Assembly (NCBI GenBank): GCA_000231825.2 | Contig: JH720358.1 | Location: 95,242-159,241, forward strand | DNA: 64,000 bases | From: Tetrahymena elliotti 4EA | Lineage: Eukaryota > Ciliophora > Oligohymenophorea > Hymenostomatida > Tetrahymenidae | Direction of reading: 5' to 3' | Shown: positions 1 through 11,074 of the stretch, in pieces | Layout: every line of letters begins with the position of its first letter | How positions within the stretch are numbered: position 1 is the first letter of the stretch | Program-made: the position numbers and the translations under genes | The notes under the pieces: generated by a model | Seen by the model: the letters and a program-made list of their open reading frames with translations, nothing else | Told to the model about the DNA's origin: nothing | Databases searched by the model: none

Positions 1-415
1 ATTTTTTTTCATTTTTTTTGATTGTAATTATTTTAAATAACATTAAGTAATTAAGCATAAATAGTTTCACATTCTAACAAAATAACAAAATGTATTGAAA
101 TATTTTGTAAAAAAGCCAACATTTTTTCTATTTGTTAATGTTCTTTCTGTTCACGTTAAAAATAATGATAATATAGTAAAAAATAATTTATTTTTAGAAA
201 TTTACATTGTTTTTGATTAGAAAAATTGAGATATTTTAAAATAATTTACTTAATATATTTTTTAGGATTATTTTTAGGAATAAAAAAGCATAAGATAATT
301 ATTTGCACTATTTCTCTTAAGCTTTTTGAAATATGTTGGTAAACAAGCAAGTAAAAGATTATGTTTTGGTAGATAAATGTAACAAAAATAAATAAATTGA
401 ATAGTTGAAGTAAAA
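1..415. other. intergenic, A+T-rich
   Basis: No gene, RNA or repeat is recognised here. This is the 3' flank of the peptidase gene on the minus strand. Confidence 0.6.
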
Positions 416-1099
416 TCATTATTATTTTTAATTTTAAAGTGACTAACTTATTGATTTAATCAAAGCAAAAATAAGGTTCTTTTGTGTTTATTAATCTATT
501 TGATTAAAAGGAGGACAGTGAACAAAAAGGCTGTATATCTAATTTGCCTAGTTTTGGAGTGAATGCTAAAGACAGTGTAAACTTCTAAAATAGATGTAAT
601 TGCAGATGTATCTTCCAGGATCATTTCCTAATTTAAATGTATCTTACTTATCTAGGATCTTAACTGATTCACTCATAACTAAATTTTTAATTTCTTCTAA
701 ATTTAAATTGGTTTTTAATCCATGATCAATATCTAAATCTTCTAATATCTTTTATTTGCTTGGTTTGTTATTTCTCATATCTGGGCCACTGAAATGCTTT
801 TAATTATATCCGGTTTATTCTAAGACAAAATTTTTAGAGCTTGCATCAACTCCAAAGTGGAGGAAGACATAAGCTGAGTTTTGATTCTCTCTTTTCTATA
901 TATTTTCACTGATCTTATCTAAGTAATCATCAACTCCTTAAATTGATACTTCCAAAACTTCTGCATGAAGGACAGCAAGTTTTTCTTTTTCCTCTTACTT
1001 TAATGACTCAATCAATGTTTTTGTTGGATTATCTTTGACACTAAAGAACTCTCCAAATCCTGTTAAATAAAACTAAATATCCTTTTACTATTCTTACAT
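416..1099 (-). CDS. pyroglutamyl-peptidase I-like (peptidase family C15)
   Basis: Single exon, 227 aa, TGA stop at 416..418. Family C15 enzymes remove N-terminal pyroglutamate from peptides in the cytosol. The family signatures are visible in order: the N-terminal LTGFGEF at residues 12-18 followed by DNPT; FLHFGVD at 79-85; VLEQTGYN with the catalytic Glu at 94; DPGRYICNYIY with the catalytic Cys at 166; and FVHCPP with the catalytic His at 194. The Glu-Cys-His triad and its spacing match the family, and the length is close to the usual 200-220 aa. The start was chosen because the ATG lies about a dozen residues before the glycine-rich motif, as in homologues. A possible GT..AG reading in the 5' part was considered, but the unspliced frame gives the better N-terminus. 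It is divergent from the SDR gene, with 450 bases between starts. Confidence 0.88.
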
Positions 1100-1549
1100 T
1101 ATCTTTATTGTTTAAGACTATTAATAAGACTTAAGAATCTAACTAAATTATTAATTTAAGTAATTATTACAATTTCTTACAGATTTAATTTCTTTCGTTA
1201 GGAATTAAAAAGAAAATTTTCAATTTTTTTAGAGATTCTTTAATTCGTTTTTGATATTAAATCAAGTAAGCCTTTGTTTTTTAATTTAATTAAATTGAGT
1301 AAATCTTCTCTTTTTTTTCTATTTAATCAAGTAACTCTTTATTTTTTATTATAATTAAAGACATTAAGATTTTTTCTAGAATTCTTCTTTCCATTTTTTA
1401 CTTCAAAAATGAAAAATGAAAGAATTAATTAATTAATGACAAAATTTGATTTAAAAATCAGCCATAAATTAACCAAAAATATCTGATAATTATTAAACAA
1501 AAAAATAAATAAATAAAACCAAAAATAAAGCAAGTAAATAAATTAAAAT
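1100..1549. promoter_or_regulatory. divergent intergenic region, putative bidirectional promoter
   Basis: This 450-base A+T-rich spacer separates the starts of two divergent genes (peptidase to the left, SDR to the right), so it must hold both promoters. I see no specific motif. It includes homopolymer runs and TAATTAATTAAT near 1424-1436. Confidence 0.4.
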
Positions 1550-2859
1550 ATGATGGGTTCTTCAGCTTCAACTTCAATAAACTCAGATGTTGCTAATGGA
1601 AAAGGATGGAAAATAGATAATTTAAATATTAAAAAATTATCTTAAGATGTAAATATCAATTTTTTTTTGCTAATAAATAAAATTAAATATTAAATTTATA
1701 GGAAAAGTAGTTAGCTTTAAATGAGAAGCATACTGTGTTAGTTACTGGAGCTAATGGGTTTTTAAGTAGTTATATTATCAAATATTTGCTTTAGTTAAAC
1801 TATAAGGTGATAGGAACTGTTAGAAATGTAGCTGATAAATAAAAATATTCACATTTATATGATATTATTCCATAGAAGTATCATAATAAACTTTCTTTTG
1901 TTTAAGCTGATCTGACCTCAGAAAACGGTTGGGATGATGCTGTTAAGAATTGCTAATATGTTTTACATGTAGCTTCCCCATTTAATTATGAAGCTAAAAC
2001 TGCAGATGAGATGATTACCCCAGCTGTTAAAGGTACTTAGTATGTTCTAAATGCTTGTGTTAAATTCTCAAAAAATATCAAGAAAGTTGTTTTAACAAGT
2101 TCTGGTAAAGCTATTTTTGAGGGAAATACCCAATAAACTCATTTTGATGAAACACACTGGTAAAATCACTAAAATGCTGGTTTTTATGGTAATATGAAGC
2201 AAGTTATTAATTTTTAGCTAAATTTATTTTTTTATTAGGATAATCAAAATATTTTGCAGAGAAAGAAGCATGGAAAATTTATGAAGAAAACAAGGAAAAA
2301 CTAAACCTTACAGTGATAAATCCAACTTTAATTTTAGGACCTTCATTATCAACAAAATTATCTGCAAGTCAAACAATAATCACTAAGTAAAATAATAAAT
2401 AAAAAATTTTTAAAAAAAGAAATTAATTTGTATTTTTAACTAAAAAGTTTATTAAATGGCAAGCTAGTTCCTCCACCAATTACTTTAGGAATAGTAGATG
2501 TTAGGGATGTAGCAGCCGCTCATATAGTAGCTATGCAAGATAAATTGAATGAATTAACTAAAGGAAAGAGATATATCATTTGTAACTAATCTATGTGGAT
2601 AAAAGATATTGCAGCTATATTAAGTGAATACTATAAACAAAAGAAACCAGAGTTAAATATTAATCCAAAAGAACTTACACATGGGGAATTTGAAGCAAAA
2701 GCTTAACTTGTACCATTTTACAAAGAAACATTAAGATAAAGTGGCCAATACTTTATCATGGATAATTAAAAAGGTTTATAGGAGTTAGAAATGTAATATA
2801 CAGGTATCTATAATACAGTTATTGATACAGCTGAAGAAATCCTTAAAAATGGCTTATGA
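1550..2859 (+). CDS. extended short-chain dehydrogenase, dihydroflavonol/cinnamoyl-CoA reductase-like
   Basis: Four exons: 1550..1648, 1702..2188, 2239..2386 and 2448..2859, giving 381 aa. NAD(P)-dependent epimerase/dehydratase fold. The Rossmann motif TGANGFLS is at residues 48-55 (the third glycine of TGxxGxxG is replaced by Ser). VIGTVRN follows as the NADP-type strand, then ADLTSENGWDDAV and YVLHVASPF. The catalytic Ser is in VVLTSSGKA, and the YxxxK motif YGQSK at 195-199 is recreated exactly across the intron at 2189..2238. NPTLILGPSLS and VDVRDVAAAHI further down are typical of the DFR/CCR/ketoreductase group. The substrate cannot be named; yeast relatives reduce aldehydes and ketones such as methylglyoxal. 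All three introns are 50 to 61 bases. Another ATG directly follows the first and is equally possible as the start. Confidence 0.88.
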
Positions 2860-3747
2860 TCTATTCAAATTATTTTTTTCTAATATGAAATTTTTATCTT
2901 GTAATGTATATTTTACTTTACAAATAATATTTCTTTAATAATAATTAATTCATTCTATTTTTTTTATTTCTTACTTATTTGCTTGATTCAGAAATTTTCC
3001 AGAGATTTTATCAGTATTTACTAGTATTGTATAATGTTTTTTATACAAGCGAAGCTAACTTTAAAAATTTTAGTGGCAATTTCAAAAATTCTTTCAGTAA
3101 ATTTAAAATTCTTTTTTTAGATTTTCTCTCTTTCTTTTGATTATTATTTTATTGATTTATTTCAGTAAACTCCCTAATTTAAAAAAACTGAAATATCTTT
3201 AACAAAAATTAGTGATTCATTTATACTTACTCCTAAATTTGTAATATTTAATTTAGGATAATTAGAAAGTATTTGTTTTCTTTAATTGAAAATAAGAAAT
3301 ATTAAGTTTAAATATTTTTTTTTGAAAAGATTATTGTCATATGATAAATTAATAGCTAAAAATTTATTTATTTCAAATAATAACAGAACTTTTAACAGAA
3401 TTAAAAATGCAAAAGAAATTTTTTAGACAAATTAAAGGTTCAATATTTATTAATTTTATTAATCAATTTCATGGGCTGGTAGAACATAAATGAATGAATA
3501 AATAAATAATAGTTTAATTAATTTAAAAAGAATATTGATCAACTTTCAGTGTAATTATTTTTTAAGGTGTCATTGTTGTTATTTAAAAATGTTAGATTGA
3601 CTTTGTGCATTTCTTGTTAAATGGTGATGCTTGATTATTTTCTAAACTACTTTTCAACTGTTTATGGTTTTGTGATTTGTTTTTATAAATTTATAAGATG
3701 AGCTTAGTTAAAATCTTTGAGATTTTTAAGTAATTTTCTATGATTTA
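2860..3747. other. intergenic, A+T-rich
   Basis: No supported gene. Low-complexity A+T-rich sequence between the SDR gene and a possible membrane protein. Confidence 0.5.
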
Positions 3748-4320
3748 ATGTCATTTGGTTATTCTTTTTCTTTTTTCCTTCTATATTAAAATTATTTAAA
3801 ATGGGTGAGTTTATTTATCTAAAATATTAGTGAAATTTTACCAATTTAATCTACATCAGATGGTTTAACATTTGGAATGCTTTAGAATTAGTTAGGAGAT
3901 ATTTAAGGAACGTTGAACGTTTTATTCATATTTTAATTATTAGTACTCTCAAGTAACAGAGATTTATTCACTATCTCACTATTATTTATTCTAGGATTTT
4001 ATTTTCCAGAAGTCTAAGCTCTGATAGGTTTTAAATCATATTTAATTTTAGGCATCATTTATGTTTTAAATATTTTTCCAGGAGTTATTTCAATAAATTC
4101 TTCACCATTATTTTATAAAATCTATTCCCACATATTTTACATACATCCCATGCTATGTCTGATCAAATCATATTTTTCTAGAGTCAATTATCTGTAATTA
4201 ATTTTGCAAGGATGTGTTCTACTTTGTTCATTTCCAACTTCAAATATTAATCCTTATAAATTTATTTAAATTTTAAACATATTTCACTAAAACCAAATGA
4301 ATAATTTACCATCAATATGA
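3748..4320 (+). CDS. possible small multi-pass membrane protein
   Basis: Single open frame of 190 codons with the ciliate code, TGA at 4318..4320. Unknown family. The translation is rich in Leu/Ile/Phe and shows about four or five hydrophobic segments: near residues 5-13, around 68-77 (VLFIFQLLVL), 82-95 (FTISLLFILGF), 102-115 (YLILGIIYVLNIF) and 150-160. Polar loops lie between them. Internal codons include many Gly, Pro and Asp, unlike the flanking intergenic DNA, which argues for real coding. Against it: a TGA-only frame this long can arise by chance in A+T-rich DNA, no family is recognised, and its last 37 bases overlap the 3' end of the minus-strand coiled-coil gene. An alternative start about 50 bases upstream would need a 26-base intron, shorter than any other seen here. 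Confidence 0.4.
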
Positions 4321-6935
4321 GAATAATATCTAGAGGGGACTGTATTACTAAAGTTATCAAACATATCTTATGATAATCTTTTTTCGAATTCTTATTAAAG
4401 TAAAATAGAATTAATAATGTTTTGATTTTCTGATAGAGTAGAGCAAAGTTAACATAAATATTTCAAATTCTTCTACATGCTATCCTTATCTTTAATAACC
4501 TTTTTAATTTAGCCATTTATAAATTCGTTATCATTCGTAATATCAGATTACAAAATTGTCAATTTAAATGTCATTTTTTCTACTTTCTCATTCATATTCT
4601 CATGCTCTGTCTTCATCAAATTAAATATATTTAGCATCTAACTCTTCAAGCTTTTAAATTATTTTAAATAAATTTAGTATTTAAAATGAATAAACTGTTG
4701 AAAATATATCATGTTAATATTGCATTGGAAGAATTTAATTTAAATTTGATTTCATTTCAAATTTCCTTGATTTTCGTCACTTATTTTTCATTTTACTTAC
4801 TAAAAAAATGTAAGATGAATACTTTCATCAAATAGATCAATAAAAATAAAGCAGATGGTAATCAGGAAAAAGTGGATTTATGTATGCAGATTATTAAAGA
4901 AGCAAATTAAACTAACAAAAATTTGACCAATAAACTTAAAAAAATTTACTCCTCTATTTTAAGAATATCTCTTTTGATATCATTAAGTGAACTTTCTGTA
5001 ACCATGTTCTTTTTAATATATTACTCAATTTAATTCATTTATAATGCCTGAGATCTTTGTATCATCAATTCAACTTCTTTTTTTAAATTGGCATTTTTAT
5101 TCATTTCATTTTAAATCATTTAGGGAACTGTTGATTCTATTTAATATTTAGCTATTTCTTCAATTTTTTCTTAAGACAATCTAGTTTAACTTGAGAATTC
5201 TAAGTCTGTTTTTTATTTACTACGAGCTGATCCCATCTAACTTGATTCATTTGCATTATCTCCATTTGTATTTTAAATTTATTATTCATTCTTCTCAGCT
5301 GAATTTAATACAGCTGCTTCTTTTTCATCTCTAGCTGTGCTTTTTATGTCTTTCTTGATCTATCTAAGCAAATTATTTCCAAAAATTAATTTAAATTAAA
5401 AACAAAATAATCAATTAAAATACCTAGCTAATTCTTCAAGATCTCTATCAATTTCCTCTTTTAGCTTTTTAATAGAGCTATTAACTGTTTCATCAATGGC
5501 TTGCTGCTGATTTCTTGATATATCTCCCACAAGCTAATCAAATTTAAGCAATTCTTTTCTGATATTCTATTTGATTTCATTTGTGATGTTAGATTATGCT
5601 ACTAGTGTAGTATTTATATCCTCAATAGATTTCTAAATGAACTTTTGTTCATTCTTCATTTCTGTTGTCTCACATTAAATAGAATTAATAGAAGAATCTG
5701 CTTTAACTCTTGCTTCATTAATTAAATTGTGAAGATCTTTAATTGACTAAGTATATACTTATTCATTTTATTTAATGCTTGTAATTAAAGTCTTATGATT
5801 TGCCATTTAAGATTCTGTTTCCTTTTAAAATTTTTATAATGACAGTCTTAATTCATCATTTCCATTAACTAATGAATGCTCTATCCTTTCACAAAAATTA
5901 CTAAATTCTTATTATTTAACCTTATCATCAATTTAATTTATTATTGATTCTATTTTCTTTTTTAAATCAACTCTCTCAACCTTATATAAATCTAAAGTAC
6001 TTTACAATTCATCAAACACTTATTTATGATATTCCATGCCCCTGCTAGACATTATAAAATCTTCTTTTATCTTTTTAAAAAAAAACATTTTAAATTAAAC
6101 AAAAAAACAAACAAATTCTTTTTACCTTTGAAAACTCTTTTTATATATTTGTAAAACCTGAAAAATGATTTTTAATAAACTCCCCCATCTTTTCTTAATA
6201 TTCTCCTTTATTATCTAAGATCTTATTATTCGCTTTTATAAGCTCATCTGACAGCTTTTCATTAGCAAGTTGCTTTTATTAAATTGATATGAAGAATAAA
6301 TAAACTTTTTGAATATAATTTGTATTAAATCAATCAATACTAGCTATTGTATTTATTCAGATTTTTGAGCTATACCTTCTTTTAGCTCTGATATTTCCTA
6401 TCTTAATTCTTTTTATTCCTGTTTATTGAGTCCATTGTTAATAATTTAATCACTATCCTATATTTAAAATGCATTTTTAATTATCTCATTCATTTGTCTT
6501 GATTAAAAATGTTACGATTTAAGCAACTTTCTGTGTTAATGCATCCAATTCGTTAAATCTTATCTTAATCTTTTCATTTAATATTTCATAAACATCATAA
6601 CAATGATCAAACTTTTTGTTATTTTCATCCAAAACTTAACTAAAGTATTCGGTTTACTTAACACAATCTTCTGTCCTAGATTAAATTAAACAATTTTATT
6701 TATTTTAACATCCTTTAAATTAATAAATTTTGAAGTATTTTGCTAAATCTCAAATCTCATACTTCTTCAAAGCAGGATCAACGATTTCTTATATCAATAA
6801 TCTTATTTTTGTTTCGAGCTAAAAACCTTATGGTACTTGATTATCATCTATACGATTTTATGAAGATTACTATTACTGTAAGTTCAAGTTAATTGACTAT
6901 TATTACTATAACCGCTACTAAGCTATATTATTCAT
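4284..6935 (-). CDS. coiled-coil protein, function unknown
   Basis: Seven exons read right to left: 6763..6935, 6516..6675, 6341..6457, 6126..6272, 5424..6070, 4950..5363 and 4284..4650; 674 aa, with all phases matching. The N-terminus (residues 1-35) is Gln/Asn-rich. The rest is almost entirely charged, heptad-like helix rich in Lys, Glu, Gln, Ile and Leu (for example NEKLSDELIKANNKIL and KLKEEIDRDLEELAR), with a Ser/Asn/Gln-rich break at about residues 435-470. No catalytic motif, signal peptide or membrane segment is visible, so a structural, scaffold or cytoskeletal role is likely but inferred. The last intron (4651..4949, 299 bases) is the least certain junction and contains an ORF on the opposite strand. 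The final codons overlap the convergent plus-strand ORF. Confidence 0.75.
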
Positions 6936-7545
6936 TTTATTTATATTTTGAAATCTAAAAAATTTAAGGTTATTTTAATGAAATTTTAGTTTTGGTGATT
7001 GATGCACTTAAGATTTTAAGATCCGTTTGAAAATTAATTAATTAAATTACAGTTTAGCAAATTAGTAATTATGCTTGTTTCAAAAGAGATTATAAATCTT
7101 ACTTAGAATCTCATTCTAACATCCACTATCTCTAAAATTTGTTATTTAATAACCATCCAACTTTTCTATTGATTAAATATTAATTATGTGGTTAATATAC
7201 ATTCAAACTAAAAATAAAAAATCACATTTTAATCTAATAATTTTTATGAATATATATATTCACGTTATGTATCATATTATTAAATTAAGTATTTTCATAA
7301 AAATATTTATTTTTTTGATTAAGTTTTAAATTACATATTTATAAAAATAATGGTAGTTTAATTGGATTGCTTGAATAGCATTCAATATATTAAAAATAAA
7401 AGAAAAAGAAAGAGAATATTATTTTTTAAATGTGAAAAATAAGTTATAATATTGATAAGAAATATACAAAATATAAAAATTTTAAAACCAAAACTTAATA
7501 AAAAGAATAAAATTATAATAGATTAGTAAAATACAAAATATAACA
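6936..7545. other. intergenic, A+T-rich
   Basis: This is the 5' flank of the coiled-coil gene and the 3' flank of the next minus-strand gene. No other feature is recognised. Confidence 0.5.
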
Positions 7546-9327
7546 TCACTATTTATTCGTAGTAAAGCTGTTTAAACTCTCAAGGTGCTTTAAATTTTTT
7601 TCAGAATCTATCATACTTTATTCAATTTATGCATTGATATTTGCAGACTTTTGAAGCATTAAATTAATTTTAGCAATAAAATCATTGATTTATGTTGCAC
7701 TGTTTTAACCTGTTTCTTATTCATTCTTTTTGCTCGCTTATTTAACTTTTTCCTCTTTTTTGGAAGCTAAGTCTTATATATTTATTTCTAAAGTGCTAGA
7801 TTTACTTTTAAATGGATCATTAACTGAATTAGGCTATTGATTTTATTTCTTGAATTGAGATGTTTTATTTTCAACTTCAGCATGAGCCATCTTTATTTTA
7901 TCTCTTTCAACATTTCTTTTAGCTAAGCTGAGTCTGGTTTATGATTTTCCTTAAACTATTGACTGTACTTATCTATTAACAGGCAAGGTGTTTGAGACTA
8001 CTGAAATATTGTCTAATTATTAATAAATAAGTTAGAATAAAAAGAATAATCAATCAATCAATTAAGAATAGATTAAACTTACCTGATTATGGATTATTTA
8101 CACTAAAACTATCTAAATTATTATAATAAACTTGCTATTCTCCCTAATTAATTGACTGTCTTAGAGAATTTGTTTAATTAGATAAATCTTCTCTTTACTT
8201 ATTAGTTACATGTTTATTAGAATCTCCTCCCTAATCTTCAATATGGCTAAGTGTTGAAACAAATTAAGATTATGTTCTGGCTTATTTATTTAAATTAAAT
8301 GCAGGAGTATTCTCTGCATTCTCATGATGATGGTATTAATTTAGTGATTTATTAGGGGTTTTTCCTTAAAGAATAGCTTATTTCATATATTCTTTCAGAT
8401 CAAATTGTTATCCATTAGTAGATTATAGATTTAAGAAAGGGAATACTCTTGCATTATTGCTTGTATTACTTACTTCAGTTTCTACTCTCTCACCTTGTGT
8501 GCTCCTTTATTTTAAAATATTATTTTAAACTAAAATTTAAATTGATTGATTGATTAATTGAAATTTAATGATTTTTTACATAACTTTGTTGAGAGATATT
8601 CTTTTATCAGGAGAAATTTGATTTCTACTCTTGTTTATTTGACGAAGTTCATTTAATTTAGGTGAGCCTCCTCTAGGAGTGAGGCGACTACTTTAAGATA
8701 TATTATCGTATGAATGCATGTTATTTTATTCTTCTTTTATATTTCTTTCTATCTATTTATCTATTTGCAAAATTAGTTCATTCTTCTTTTGAATGTATTA
8801 GTTGGTATTAAGAATCTGATTATAAGAATTCGATCTCTTTAAATTAAAATCTAAACTCTAAGTGCTTGGCATACGAGGAAATCCAATCATGCTTCGTGAT
8901 TCTTAATTTTAAGTTAAGTCATCAGCTAATTTTTATAGTTCTTCACTCTATTCTTTAATTAATTTTTGCTACATTTATTGTTTTTATTTTTGTAAAATAA
9001 TCTCTTCTATAATTTTATCTGCAATCATTTCAGCTTTCTTTCTAGTCTTTTCTTGTTGCTCTATGATGAGCTGTAAAGGTGATTTATTGTTGTCTAAAAT
9101 TTAAAATGGTGCTACATTTATATTTTCTTTTTCGACAATAGCAGTATAGTAAGTATTCTCACCCTGTGATAAAAATATGAATTAGGTTGATAAAATTTAA
9201 ACAAATCAAAAAAATTTAAAAATAAACAAAATCTTACTTGCTTTGTTAAATACAGAAGTCCAGTTGTTTCCTAAAACTATGACGTTTAGTTACTTCTAAT
9301 TATAATAGCAATAGGCTATGGCTGCAT
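7546..9327 (-). CDS. Ser/Gln/Asn-rich protein with coiled-coil ends, function unknown
   Basis: Four exons read right to left: 9238..9327, 8580..9163, 8083..8504 and 7546..8012; 520 aa, stop TGA at 7546..7548. I do not recognise the family. Residues about 55-125 form a Lys/Glu/Gln-rich helix (EEIILQKQKQQMQQKLIKEQ). This is followed by a low-complexity, Ser/Asn-rich middle with Pro-Ser and Arg-Ser-Asn-Ser patches that look like phosphorylation targets (SMIGFPRMPSTQSLDF, RLTPRGGSPK). The C-terminus is again helical and charged. No membrane segment, signal peptide or enzyme motif is seen. It is in the same orientation as the coiled-coil gene downstream, 610 bases away, with no evidence of co-transcription. 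Confidence 0.72.
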
Positions 9328-11074
9328 TTAATTAAACTATATTATTGATTCAATCAATTTAAAAGTTATATTTGAAGAATTGCTTTATGCAAAATAAATC
9401 TTATAAACAAACAATTGCTTGATCAAATAGATTATAAATAATTATTAACTGATTTATTTATTAATTTTAAATTGCTTCTCTAATAATATTTATCATTGAC
9501 TGGCTGGATATCTTTAAATTGCTTATATTACCTACAAAAACTACTGAAAAAAAAAAAAATTATAATTTTTCAATCTGAAAGAAAGAATCTTATGCTTTTA
9601 TTAAATTCTATTTAAATAAATATCTATTCAATTTATTTTTTGAAACTAGCTTTAAAAATATTATTTATATTATTCTCTTTGAATGTTTGTTAATAATAAA
9701 TATTTTATTAATCATTAATATTATTTTACTCACTAAAATAATATTTTAGAAAAAGTAAAATCAATTATCAAATCAATCTTTGAAGAACATTGAATTTGTT
9801 TAACTTTTAAAATAAGATATTAATTTTATTTAAATTGATAAAAATGTATTAATCAAAATAAATGGTAAAAACATAAAAATAATTTTAGATTTGTTTTTAT
9901 TTTTAAAATGTTAAGAAAATCAAATTTTTTTTGTTAAATTTGAAATAAAAGCATTTGTCAAAAAAAAAAATTTTGGAATTGTTTGTTTTTTGTTTTTTGA
10001 TTTTTTAAAATGAGAAATTGATTGAATTTATTATTATTTTTATAGTTCATATTAAATTAATAAAATTAAATATTAAACTATTTGTTTTGGTTTAAATATT
10101 TATATAATGAATCTATTTTTGTTTTATTGAGATAAAAGTTTTGATCAAGGTAAATTATTTAATGATCCTAGTTATCTTGGATTCGTTTAAGGTTTTATTT
10201 AATATGAGAAGTTGAATTTGTTATTTTTTAATCAAGATGAAATAGTTTTTAAAAATCTAAATAAATTATTTAAACCTCAAATTTGTTGTATTTATTTCTT
10301 TTTCTAGTTAGAAATTAATTTTATTTTTAATAGACAGCTTATACTATATTTTTACAAAATTAATGTTTAGTTAGAAATTAATTTATAAAATTTATTTTTT
10401 AATTTAAAGAAATTTTTAAAATAGTCATTTAAATTCTTCAAGAAAATTTTGAAGGTTTTTTTTTGATTTAAAATGAAGAATTATTTTTAACTTTAAATAA
10501 TTTAAAAAATTAAAGTTATCAACCAATAAAATGCTTAGATTCTTGATTGAGTTGTAAATGTGCTCAAAGTGGGCATGAAACAAATAAAATCTTTTTGGTA
10601 GGTTGATTAAATAAATCTAGATTAATGTTTACTTTATTTTTATTTAAATTTAATAACAAAATAAAGTAAAGTAGAAGCTAGTTGATGAGCTTATTAATTT
10701 TGATGGATTTTTATTTTTTAGAAATAAAATATTGTTTAAATTATGATTTAATGAAGGAATAAGTTAATTTTGTGATGAATTTGAGATGCATTTTAGTTAA
10801 AGTTAAAAATTATTTAAAAAATGCTAAGAATAAATGATAAGAACGTCTTGTTTCTAATTCTGATACAGTAGAGTAGATATGCTCATACATATATAGATAT
10901 ATTTAATTTGTTTTTGTCAGATTGCATCTTTTCTTTACACAATAAAATCTATGCGTGATGTGATACTAATAAAAATAGACCAAACAAGCAAATAAGTTTT
11001 TGATATACAAATAAAATCGAAATAATTGATTGATTAATTAATTAGCAAATAATAGAAACAAGTTTTCTTAAAAA
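9328..11074. other. intergenic, A+T-rich
   Basis: A 1.7 kb spacer between divergent genes. It is A+T-rich with simple runs and no gene, RNA or transposon remnant that I can support. It should contain the promoters of both neighbours. Confidence 0.5.
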
